Positions 50,968 through 63,176 of a stretch of 64,000 bases of DNA are shown piece after piece. The notes under the pieces are model-generated. The model ran no database searches, had not been told where the DNA came from, and was given only the letters and a program-made list of their open reading frames with translations. This DNA is from Hydractinia symbiolongicarpus. Its lineage: Eukaryota > Cnidaria > Hydrozoa > Anthoathecata > Hydractiniidae. The translations under genes and the position numbers were made by a program. Position 1 is the first letter of the stretch; each line of letters opens with the position of its first letter. Location of the stretch: positions 62,001 through 126,000 of the forward strand of contig NC_079879.1 in NCBI RefSeq assembly GCF_029227915.1, in the 5' to 3' direction.

Positions 50968-51569
50968 GAGTTTAATCTCCGGCAAACGAAAACCCGCGAT
51001 TTCCCGTAAATCCCTGACCCGGCCCGTATAGTCAAAAGTATACAAATAAAGTATGGAGGAAGTAAACTCATTTCCCGAACGATTCTTTAAATTATTTTTT
51101 CACCACTAAAACGCATGAGACTTGTAGTTTTCAAAAATGATTTCATTTTTGATGAGACGCTGAATAAAAGAAGTTTAATCGCCGGCAAACGAAAACCCGC
51201 GATTTCCCGTAAGTCCCTGGCTTGGCGCGTATAGTCGAATGTATACAAAGAAAGAACCCAGGGAGTAAACTCATTTCTCGAACGATTTTTAAAATTAATT
51301 TTTTACCACTAAAACGCATAAGACTTGCGGTTTTCAAAAACGATTTCATTTTTGATGAGACGCTGAATAAAAGGAGTTTAATCTCCGGCAAACGAAAACC
51401 CGCGATTTCCCGTAAATCCCGGACCCGGCCCGTATAGTCAAAAGTATACAAATAAAGTACGCAGGGAGTAAACTCATTTCCCGAACGATTTTTTAAATTA
51501 TTTTTTCACCAATAAAACGCATGAGACTTGTAGTTTTCAAAAATGATTTTATTTTTGATGAGACGCTGA

Positions 51570-53030
51570 ATAAAAAGAGTTTAATCGCCGGCAAACGAAA
51601 ACCCGCGATTTGCCGTAAATCCCGGGCTTGACCCGTATAGTCGAATGTATACAAAGAAAGTAAACTGGGAGTAAAGTCATTTCCCGAACGATTTTTTAAA
51701 TTAATTTTTTACCACTAAAACGCATAAGACTTGTAGTTTTCAAAAACGATTTCATTTTTGATGAGACGCTGAATAAAAGGAGTTTAATCTCCGGCAAACG
51801 AAAACCTGCGATTTCCCGTAAATCTCGGACCCGGCCCGTATAGTCAAAAGTATACAAATAAAGTACGCAGGAAGTAAACTCATTTCCCGAACGGTTTTTT
51901 AAATTATTTTTTCACCACTAAAACGCATGAGACTTGTAGTTTTCAAAAGTGATTTCATTTTTGATGAGAGGCTGAATAAAAGGAGTTTAATCGCCGGCCA
52001 ACGATAACCCGCGATTTGCCGTAAATCCCGGGCTTGACCCGTATAGTCGAATGTATACAAAGAAAGTAAACTGGGAGTAAACTCAATTCCCGAACGATTT
52101 TTTAAATTAATTTTTTTCCACTAAAACGCATAAGACTTGTAGTTTTCAAAAACGATTTCATTTTTGATGAGACGCTGAATAAAAGGAGTTTAATCTCCGG
52201 CAAACGAAAACCCGCGATTTCCCGTAAATCCCTGACCCGGCCCGTATAGTCAAAAGTATACAAATAAAGTATGCAGGAAGTAAACTCATTTCCCGAACGA
52301 TTCTTTAAATTATTTTTTCACCACTAAAACGCATGAGACTTGTAGTTTTCAAAAATGATTTCATTTTTGATGAGACGCTGAATAAAAGGAGTTTAATCGC
52401 CGGCAAACGAAAACCCGCGATTTGCCGTAAATCCCGGGCTTGACCCGTATAGTCGAATGTATACAAAGAAAGTAAACTGGGAGTAAACTCATTTCCCGAA
52501 CGATTTTTTAAATTAATTTTTTACCACTAAAACGCATAAGACTTGTAGTTTTCAAAAACGATTTCATTTTTGATGAGACGCTGAATAAAAGGAGTTTAAT
52601 CTCCGGCAAACGAAAACCTGCGATTTCCCGTAAATCTCGGACCCGGCCCGTATAGTCATAAGTATACAAATAAAGTACGCAGGAAGTAAACTCATTTCCC
52701 GAACGGTTTTTTAAATTATTTTTTCACCACTAAAACGCATGAGACTTGTAGTTTTCAAAAGTGATTTCATTTTTGATGAGAGACTGAATAAAAGGAGTTT
52801 AATCGCCGGCCAACGATAACCCGCGATTTGCCGTAAATCCCGGGCTTGACCCGTATAGTCGAATGTATACAAAGAAAGTAAACTGGGAGTAAACTCAATT
52901 CCCGAACGATTTTTTAAATTAATTTGTTTCCACTAAAACGCATAAGACTTGTAGTTTTCAAAAACGATTTCATTTTTGATGAGACGCTGAATAAAAGGAG
53001 TTTAATCTCCGGCAAACGAAAACCCGTTAT
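51570..53030. repeat. 812-bp (four-monomer) tandem pair
   Basis: cgaacggttttttaaatt occurs at about 51,888 and 52,700, and tgccgtaaatcccggg at 51,611 and 52,423, both 812 bp apart (exactly four 203-bp units). The second copy stops matching near 53,030, where it reads cccgttatttcccg and then caaggaaagta instead of caaataaagta. Confidence 0.83.
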
Positions 53031-55339
53031 TTCCCGTATATCCCGGACCCGGCCCGTATAGTCAAAAGTATACAAGGAAAGTACGCAGGGAGTAAACTCA
53101 TTTCCCGAACGATTCTTTAAATTATTTTTCCACCACTAAAACGCATAAGACTTGTAGTTTTCAAAAACGATTTCATTTTTGATGAGACGCTGAATAAAAG
53201 GAGTTTAATCTCCGGCAAACGAAAACCTGCGATTTCCCGTAAATCTCGGACCCGGCCCGTATAGTCAAAAGTATACAAATAAAGTACGCAGGAAGTAAAC
53301 TCATTTCCCGAACGATTTTTTAAATTATTTTTTCACCACTAAAACGCATGAGACTTGTAGTTTTCAAAAGTGATTTCATTTTTGATGAGAGGCTGAATAA
53401 AAGGAGTTTAATCGCCGGAAAACGAAAACCCGCGATTTCCCGTAAATCCCGGACCCGGCCCGTATAGTCAAAAGTATACAAATAAAGTACGCAGGAAGTA
53501 AACTCATTTCCCGAACGATTTTTTAAATTATTTTTTTACCACTAAAACGCATGAGACTTGTAGTTTTCAAAAATGATTTCATTTTTGATGAGACGCTGAA
53601 TAAAAGGAGTTTAATCGCCGGCCAACGATAACCCGCGATTTGCCGTAAATCCCGGGCTTGACCCGTATAGTCGAATGTATACAAAGAAAGTAAACTGGGA
53701 GTAAACTCAATTCCCGAACGATTTTTTAAATTAATTTTTTTCCACTAAAACGCATAAGACTTGTAGTTTTCAAAAACGATTTCATTTTTGATGAGACGCT
53801 GAATAAAAGGAGTTTAATCTCCGGCAAACGAAAACCCGCCATTTCCCGTAAATCCCGGACCCGGCCCGTATAGTCAAAAGTATACAAGGAAAGTACGCAG
53901 GGAGTAAACTCATTTCCCGAACGATTCTTTAAATTATTTTTCCACCACTAAAACGCATGAGACTTGTAGTTTTCAAAAGTGATTTCATTTTTGATGAGAC
54001 GCTGAATAAAAGAAGTTTAATCTCCGGCAAACGAAAACCTGCGATTTCCCGTAAATCCCGGACCCGGCCCGTATAGTCAAAAGAATACAAATAAAGTACG
54101 CAGGAAGTAAACTCATTTCCCGAACGATTTTTTAAATTATTTTTTCACCACTAAAACGAATGAGACTTGTAGTTTTCAAAAGTGATTTCATTTTTGATGA
54201 GAGGCTGAATAAAAGGAGTTTAATCGCCGGCAAACGAAAACCCGCGATTTGCCGTAAATCCCGGGCTTGACCCGTATAGTCGAATGTATACAAAGAAAGT
54301 AAACTGGGAGTAAACTCAATTCCCGAACGATTTTTTAAATTAATTTTTTTCCACTAAAACGCATAAGACTTGTAGTTTTCAAAAACGATTTCATTTTTGA
54401 TGAGACGCTGAATAAAAGGAGTTTAATCTCCGGCAAACGAAAACCCGCCATTTCCCGTAAATCCCGGCCCCGGCCCGTATAGTCAAAAGTATACAAGGAA
54501 AGTACGCAGGGAGTAAACTCATTTCCCGAACGATTCTTTAAATTATTTTTCCACCACTAAAACGCATAAGACTTGTAGTTTTCAAAAACGATTTCATTTT
54601 TGATGAGACGCTGAATAAAAGGAGTTTAATCTCCGGCAAACGAAAACCTGCGATTTCCCGTAAATCTCGGACCCGGCCCGTATAGTCAAAAGTATACAAA
54701 TAAAGTACGCAGGAAGTAAACTCATTTCCCGAACGATTTTTTAAATTATTTTTTCACCACTAAAACGCATGAGACTTGTAGTTTTCAAAAGTGATTTCAT
54801 TTTTGATGAGAGGCTGAATAAAAGGAGTTTAATCGCCGGCAAACGAAAACCCGCGATTTCCCGTAAATCCCGGACCCGGCCCGTATAGTCAAAAGTATAC
54901 AAATAAAGTACGCAGGAAGAAAACTCATTTCCCGAACGATTTTTTAAATTATTTTTTTACCACTAAAACGCATGAGACTTGTAGTTTTCAAAAATGATTT
55001 CATTTTTGATGAGACGCTGAATAAAAGGAGTTTAATCTCCGGCAAACGAAAACCCGCGATTTCCCGTAAATCCCGGACCCGGCCCGTATAGTCAAAAGTA
55101 TTCAAATAAAGTACGCAGGGAGTAAACTCATTTCCCGAACGATTTTTTAAATTATTTTTTCACCAATAAAACGCATGAGACTTGTAGTTTTCAAAAATGA
55201 TTTCATTTTTGATGAGACGCTGAATAAAAGAAGTTCAATTGCCGGCAAACGAAAACCCGCGATTTCCCGTAAGTCCCGGGCTTGGCGCGTATAGTCGAAT
55301 GTATACAAAGAAAGAACCCAGGGAGTAAACTCATTTCTC

Positions 55340-58300
55340 GAACGATTTTTAAAATTAATTTTTTACCACTAAAACGCATAAGACTTGCGGTTTTCAAAAA
55401 CGATTTCATTTTTGATGAGACGCTGAATAAAAGGAGTTTAATCTCCGGCAAACGAAAACCCGCGATTTCCCGTAAATCCCGGACCCGGCCCGTATAGTCA
55501 AAAGTATACAAATAAAGTGCGCAGGAAGTAAACTCATTTCCCGAACGATTTTTTAAATTATTTTTTTACCACTAAAACGCATGAGACTTGTAGTTTTCAA
55601 AAATGATTTCATTTTTGATGAGACGCTGAATAAAAGGAGTTTAATCGCCGGCCAACGATAACCCGCGATTTGCCGTAAATCCCGGGCTTGACCCGTATAG
55701 TCAAAAGTATACAAATAAAGTACGCAGGGAGTAAACTCATTTCCCGAACGATTCTTTAAATTATTTTTTCACCACCAAAACGCATGGGACTTGTAGTTTT
55801 TAAAATTGATTTCATTTTTGATGAGACGCTGAATAAAAGGAGTTTAATCTCCGGCAAACGAAAACACGTGATTTCCCCTAAATCCCGGACCCGGGCCGTA
55901 TAGTCAAAAGTACACAAAGAAAGTACGCAGGGAGTAAACTCATTTCCCGAGCGATTCTTTAAATTATTTTTTCACTACTAAAACGCATGAGACTTGTAGT
56001 TTTCAAAAATGATTTCATTCTTGATGAGACGCTGAATAAAAGAGTTTAATCTCCGGCAAACGAAAACCCGTGATTTCCCGTAAATCCTGGACCCGGCCCG
56101 TATAGTCAAAAGTACACAAAGAAAGTACGCAGGGAGTAAACTCATTTCCCGAACGATTCTTTAAATTATTTTTTCACCACTAAAACGCACGAGACTTGCA
56201 GTTTTTAAAAATGATTTCATTTTTGATGAGACACTGAATAAAAGAAGTTTAATCGCCGGCAAACGAAAACCAGCGATTTCCCGTAAATCCTGGGCTTGGC
56301 GCGTATAGTCGAATGTATACAAAGAAAGAACCCAGCGAGTAAACTCATTTCTCGAACGATTTTTTAAATTAATTTTTTACCACTAAAACGCATAAGACTT
56401 GCAGTTTTCAAAAACGATTTCATTTTTGATGAGACGCTGAATAAAAGGAGTTTAATCTCCGGAAAACGAAAACCCGCGATTTCCCGTAAATCCCGGACCC
56501 GGCCCGTATAGTCAAAAGTATACAAAAAAAGTATGCAGGGAGTAAACTCATTTCCCGAACGATTCTTTAAATTATTTTTTCACCACTAAAACGCATGAGA
56601 CTTGTAGTTTTCAAAAATGATTTCATTTTTGATGAGACACTGAATAAAAGAAGTTTAATCGCCGGCAAACGAAAACCTGCGATTTCCCGTAAATCCCGGG
56701 CTTGGCGCGTATAGTCGAATGTATACAAAGAAAGAACCCAGGGAGTAAACTCATTTCTCGAACGATTTTTTAAATTAATTTTTTACCACTAAAACGCATA
56801 AGACTTGCAGTTTTTAAAAACGATTTCATTTCTGATGAGACGCTGAATAAAAGGAGTTTAATCTCCGGCAAACGAAAACCCGCGATTTCCCGTAAATCCC
56901 TGACCCGGCCCGTATAGTCAAAAGTATACAAATAAAGTATGCAGGAAGTAAACTCATTTCCCGAACGATTCTTTAAATTATTTTTTCACCACTAAAACGC
57001 ATGAGACTTGTAGTTTTCAAAAATGATTTCATTTTTGATGAGACGCTGAATAAAAGAAGTTTAATCGCCGGCAAACGAAAACCCGCGATTTCCCGTAAGT
57101 CCCTGGCTTGGCGCGTATAGTCGAATGTATACAAAGAAAGAACCCAGGGAGTAAACTCATTTCTCAAACGATTTTTAAAATTAATTTTTTACCACTAAAA
57201 CGCATAAGACTTGCGGTTTTCAAAAACGATTTCATTTTTGATGAGACGCTGAATAAAAGGAGTTTAATCTCCGGCAAACGAAAACCCGCGATTTCCCGTA
57301 AATCCCGGACCCGGCCCGTATAGTCAAAAGTATACAAATAAAGTGCGCAGGAAGTAAACTCATTTCCCGAACGATTTTTTAAATTATTTTTTTACCACTA
57401 AAACGCATGAGACTTGTAGTTTTCAAAAATGATTTCATTTTTGATGAGACGCTGAATAAAAGGAGTTTAATCGCCGGCCAACGATAACCCGCGATTTGCC
57501 GTAAATCCCGGGCTTGACCCGTATAGTCAAAAGTATACAAATAAAGTACGCAGGGAGTAAACTCATTTCCCGAACGATTCTTTAAATTATTTTTTCACCA
57601 CCAAAACGCATGGGACTTGTAGTTTTTAAAATTGATTTCATTTTTGATGAGACGCTGAATAAAAGGAGTTTAATCTCCGGCAAACGAAAACACGTGATTT
57701 CCCCTAAATCCCGGACCCGGGCCGTATAGTCAAAAGTACACAAAGAAAGTACGCAGGGAGTAAACTCATTTCCCGAGCGATTCTTTAAATTATTTTTTCA
57801 CTACTAAAACGCATGAGACTTGTAGTTTTCAAAAATGATTTCATTCTTGATGAGACGCTGAATAAAAGAGTTTAATCTCCGGCAAACGAAAACCCGTGAT
57901 TTCCCGTAAATCCTGGACCCGGCCCGTATAGTCAAAAGTACACAAAGAAAGTACGCAGGGAGTAAACTCATTTCCCGAACGATTCTTTAAATTATTTTTT
58001 CACCACTAAAACGCACGAGACTTGCAGTTTTTAAAAATGATTTCATTTTTGATGAGACACTGAATAAAAGAAGTTTAATCGCCGGCAAACGAAAACCAGC
58101 GATTTCCCGTAAATCCTGGGCTTGGCGCGTATAGTCGAATGTATACAAAGAAAGAACCCAGCGAGTAAACTCATTTCTCGAACGATTTTTTAAATTAATT
58201 TTTTACCACTAAAACGCATAAGACTTGCAGTTTTCAAAAACGATTTCATTTTTGATGAGACGCTGAATAAAAGGAGTTTAATCTCCGGAAAACGAAAACC

Positions 58301-58991
58301 CGCGATTTCCCGTAAATCCCGGACCCGGCCCGTATAGTCAAAAGTATACAAAAAAAGTATGCAGGGAGTAAACTCATTTCCCGAACGATTCTTTAAATTA
58401 TTTTTTCACCACTAAAACGCATGAGACTTGTAGTTTTCAAAAATGATTTCATTTTTGATGAGACACTGAATAAAAGAAGTTTAATCGCCGGCAAACGAAA
58501 ACCTGCGATTTCCCGTAAATCCCGGGCTTGGCGCGTATAGTCGAATGTATACAAAGAAAGAACCCAGGGAGTAAACTCATTTCTCGAACGATTTTTTAAA
58601 TTAATTTTTTACCACTAAAACGCATAAGACTTGCAGTTTTTAAAAACGATTTCATTTCTGATGAGACGCTGAATAAAAGGAGTTTAATCTCCGGCAAACG
58701 AAAACCCGCGATTTCCCGTAAATCCCTGACCCGGCCCGTATAGTCAAAAGTATACAAATAAAGTATGCAGGAAGTAAACTCATTTCCCGAACGATTCTTT
58801 AAATTATTTTTTCACCACTAAAACGCATGAGACTTGTAGTTTTCAAAAATGATTTCATTTTTGATGAGACGCTGAATAAAAGAAGTTTAATCGCCGGCAA
58901 ACGAAAACCCGCGATTTCCCGTAAGTCCCTGGCTTGGCGCGTATAGTCGAATGTATACAAAGAAAGAACCCAGGGAGTAAACTCATTTCTC
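55340..58991. repeat. 1,826-bp (nine-monomer) tandem pair
   Basis: Units are about 55,340-57,165 and 57,166-58,991. Paired markers are catgggacttgtag (about 55,780 and 57,610), aaaacacgtgatttcc (about 55,860 and 57,690), gaacccagcgagtaaac (about 56,327 and 58,153) and ccggaaaacg (about 56,459 and 58,285). Imported C-type monomers (catgggac, gtacacaaag, ccgagcgattc) lie inside a D context, so a conversion or insertion from region C came before the duplication. Confidence 0.87.
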
Positions 58992-61699
58992 AAACGATTT
59001 TTAAAATTAATTTTTTACCACTAAAACGCATAAGACTTGCGGTTTTCAAAAACGATTTCATTTTTGATGAGACGCTGGATAAAAGGAGTTTAATCTCCGG
59101 CAAACGAAAACCCGCGATTTCCCGTAAATCCCGGACCCGGCCCGTATAGTCAAAAGTATACAAATAAAGTACGCAGGGAGTAAACTCATTTCCCGAACGA
59201 TTTTTTAAATTATTTTTTCACCAATAAAACGCATGAGACTTGTAGTTTTCAAAAATGATTTTATTTTTGATGAGACGCTGAATAAAAGGAGTTTAATCGC
59301 CGGCAAACGAAAACCCGCGATTTGCCGTAAATCCCGGGCTTGACCCGTATAGTCGAATGTATACAAAGAAAGTAAACTGGGAGTAAACTCATTTCCCGAA
59401 CGATTTTTTAAATTAATTTTTTATCACTAAAACGCATAAGACTTGTAGTTTTCAAAAACGATTTCATTTTTGATGAGACGCTGAATAAAAGGAGTTTAAT
59501 CTCCGGCAAACGAAAACCTGCGATTTCCCGTAAATCTCGGACCCGGCCCGTATAGTCAAAAGTATACAAATAAAGTACGCAGGAAGTAAACTCATTTCCC
59601 GAACGGTTTTTTAAATTATTTTTTCACCACTAAAACGCATGAGACTTGTAGTTTTCAAAAGTGATTTCATTTTTGATGAGAGGCTGAATAAAAGGAGTTT
59701 AATCGCCGGCCAACGATAACCCGCGATTTGCCGTAAATCCCGGGCTTGACCCGTATAGTCGAATGTATACAAAGAAAGTAAACTGGGAGTAAACTCAATT
59801 CCCGAACGATTTTTTAAATTAATTTTTTTCCACTAAAACGCATAAGACTTGTAGTTTTCAAAAACGATTTCATTTTTGATGAGACGCTGAATAAAAGGAG
59901 TTTAATCTCCGGCAATTGAAAACCCGTTATTTCCCGTAAATCCCGGACCCGGCCCGTATAGTCAAAAGTATACAAGGAAAGTACGCAGGGAGTAAACTCA
60001 TTTCCCGAACGATTCTTTAAATTATTTTTCCACCACTAAAACGCATAAGACTTGTAGTTTTCAAAAACGATTTCATTTTTGATGAGACGCTGAATAAAAG
60101 GAGTTTAATCTCCGGCAAACGAAAACCTGCGATTTCCCGTAAATCTCGGACCCGGCCCGTATAGTCAAAAGTATACAAATAAAGTACGCAGGAAGTAAAC
60201 TCATTTCCCGAACGATTTTTTAAATTATTTTTTCACCACTAAAACGCATGAGACTTGTAGTTTTCAAAAGTGATTTCATTTTTGATGAGAGGCTGAATAA
60301 AAGGAGTTTAATCTCCGGCAAACGAAAACCCGCCATTTCCCGTAAATCCCGGACCCGGCCCGTATAGTCAAAAGTATACAAGGAAAGTACGCAGGGAGTA
60401 AACTCATTTCCCGAACGATTCTTTAAATTATTTTTCCACCACTAAAACGCATGAGACTTGTAGTTTTCAAAAGTGATTTCATTTTTGATGAGACGCTGAA
60501 TAAAAGAAGTTTAATCTCCGGCAAACGAAAACCTGCGATTTCCCGTAAATCCCGGACCCGGCCCGTATAGTCAAAAGAATACAAATAAAGTACGCAGGAA
60601 GTAAACTCATTTCCCGAACGATTTTTTAAATTATTTTTTCACCACTAAAACGCATGAGACTTGTAGTTTTCAAAAGTGATTTCATTTTTGATGAGAGGCT
60701 GAATAAAAGGAGTTTAATCGCCGGCAAACGAAAACCCGCGATTTGCCGTAAATCCCGGGCTTGACCCGTATAGTCGAATGTATACAAAGAAAGTAAACTG
60801 GGAGTAAACTCAATTCCCGAACGATTTTTTAAATTAATTTTTTTCCACTAAAACGCATAAGACTTGTAGTTTTCAAAAACGATTTCATTTTTGATGAGAC
60901 GCTGAATAAAAGGAGTTTAATCTCCGGCAAACGAAAACCCGCCATTTCCCGTAAATCCCGGCCCCGGCCCGTATAGTCAAAAGTATACAAGGAAAGTACG
61001 CAGGGAGTAAACTCATTTCCCGAACGATTCTTTAAATTATTTTTCCACCACTAAAACGCATAAGACTTGTAGTTTTCAAAAACGATTTCATTTTTGATGA
61101 GACGCTGAATAAAAGGAGTTTAATCTCCGGCAAACGAAAACCTGCGATTTCCCGTAAATCTCGGACCCGGCCCGTATAGTCAAAAGTATACAAATAAAGT
61201 ACGCAGGAAGTAAACTCATTTCCCGAACGATTTTTTAAATTATTTTTTCACCACTAAAACGCATGAGACTTGTAGTTTTCAAAAGTGATTTCATTTTTGA
61301 TGAGAGGCTGAATAAAAGGAGTTTAATCGCCGGCAAACGAAAACCCGCGATTTCCCGTAAATCCCGGACCCGGCCCGTATAGTCAAAAGTATACAAATAA
61401 AGTACGCAGGAAGAAAACTCATTTCCCGAACGATTTTTTAAATTATTTTTTTACCACTAAAACGCATGAGACTTGTAGTTTTCAAAAATGATTTCATTTT
61501 TGATGAGACGCTGAATAAAAGGAGTTTAATCTCCGGCAAACGAAAACCCGCGATTTCCCGTAAATCCCGGACCCGGCCCGTATAGTCAAAAGTATACAAA
61601 TAAAGTACGCAGGGAGTAAACTCATTTCCCGAACGATTTTTTAAATTATTTTTTGACCAATAAAACGCATGAGACTTGTAGTTTTCAAAAACGATTTCA

Positions 61700-62770
61700 T
61701 TTTTGATGAGACGCTGAATAAAAGGAGTTTAATCTCCGGCAAACGAAAACCCGCGATTTCCCGTAAATCCCGGACCCGGCCCGTATAGTCAAAAGTATAC
61801 AAATAAAGTATGCAGGAAGTACACTCATTTCCCGAACGATTCTTTAAATTATTTTTTCACCACTAAAACGCATGAGACTTGTAGTTTTCAAAAATGATTT
61901 CATTTTTGATGAGACGCTGAATAAAAGAAGTTCAATCGCCGGCAAACGAAAACCCGCGATTTCCCGTAAGTCCCGGGCTTGGCGCGTATAGTCGAATGTA
62001 TACAAAGAAAGAACCCAGGGAGTAAACTCATTTCTCGAACGATTTTTAAAATTAATTTTTTACCACTAAAACGCATAAGACTTGCGGTTTTCAAAAACGA
62101 TTTCATTTTTGATGAGACGCTGAATAAAAGGAGTTTAATCTCCGGCAAACGAAAACCCGCGATTTCCCGTAAATCCCGGCCCCGGCCCGTATAGTCAAAA
62201 GTATACAAATAAAGTGCGCAGGAAGTAAACTCATTTCCCGAACGATTTTTTAAATTATTTTTTTACCACTAAAACGCATGAGACTTGTAGTTTTCAAAAA
62301 TGATTTCATTTTTGATGAGACGCTGAATAAAAGGAGTTTAATCTCCGGCAAACGAAAACCCGCGATTTCCCGTAAATCCCGGACCCGGCCCGTATAGTCA
62401 AAAGTATACAAATAAAGTATGCAGGAAGTACACTCATTTCCCGAACGATTCTTTAAATTATTTTTTCACCACTAAAACGCATGAGACTTGTAGTTTTCAA
62501 AAATGATTTCATTTTTGATGAGACGCTGAATAAAAGAAGTTCAATCGCCGGCAAACGAAAACCCGCGATTTCCCGTAAGTCCCGGGCTTGGCGCGTATAG
62601 TCGAATGTATACAAAGAAAGAACCCAGGGAGTAAACTCATTTCTCGAACGATTTTTAAAATTAATTTTTTACCACTAAAACGCATAAGACTTGCGGTTTT
62701 CAAAAACGATTTCATTTTTGATGAGACGCTGAATAAAAGGAGTTTAATCTCCGGCAAACGAAAACCCGCG
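61700..62770. repeat. 609-bp (three-monomer) tandem pair
   Basis: gcaggaagtacactc occurs at about 61,812 and 62,421, and equivalent tcgaatg positions are 61,994 and 62,603, 609 bp apart. The pair shares the rare variants gtacactc and aagttcaatcgcc. The second copy ends near 62,770, where gatttgccg replaces gatttcccg. Confidence 0.86.
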
Positions 62771-63176
62771 ATTTGCCGTAAATCCCGGGCTTGACCCGTA
62801 TAGTCGAATGTATACAAAGAAAGTAAACTGGGAGTAAACTCATTTCCCGAACGATTTTTTAAATTATTTTTTCACCAATAAAACGCATGAGACTTGTAGT
62901 TTTCAAAAATGATTTCATTTTTGATGAGACGCTGAATAAAAGGAGTTTAATCGCCGGCAAACGAAAACCCGCGATTTGCCGTAAATCCCGGGCTTGACCC
63001 GTATAGTCGAATGTATACAAAGAAAGTAAACTGGGAGTAAACTCATTTCCCGAACGATTTTTTAAATTATTTTTTCACCAATAAAACGCATGAGACTTGT
63101 AGTTTTCAAAAGTGATTTCATTTTTGATGAGAGGCTGAATAAAAGGAGTTTAATCGCCGGAAAACGAAAACCCTCA
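62771..63176. repeat. 203-bp single-monomer pair
   Basis: Two adjacent monomers with tgccgtaaatcccggg at 62,774 and 62,977 share cttgacccg, gtaaactgggag and caccaataaaacg. They are identical or nearly so up to about 63,108, where the second continues with aaaagtgattt instead of aaaaatgattt. Confidence 0.8.

Noticed and set aside
51222-51437. Recurring 68-71-codon plus-strand frames (51,222; 55,282; 57,108; 58,934; 61,979; 62,588)
   Set aside because: They lie on the opposite strand of equally long minus-strand frames over the same repeat DNA and appear only in one D-region monomer pair. They are shadows of the satellite.
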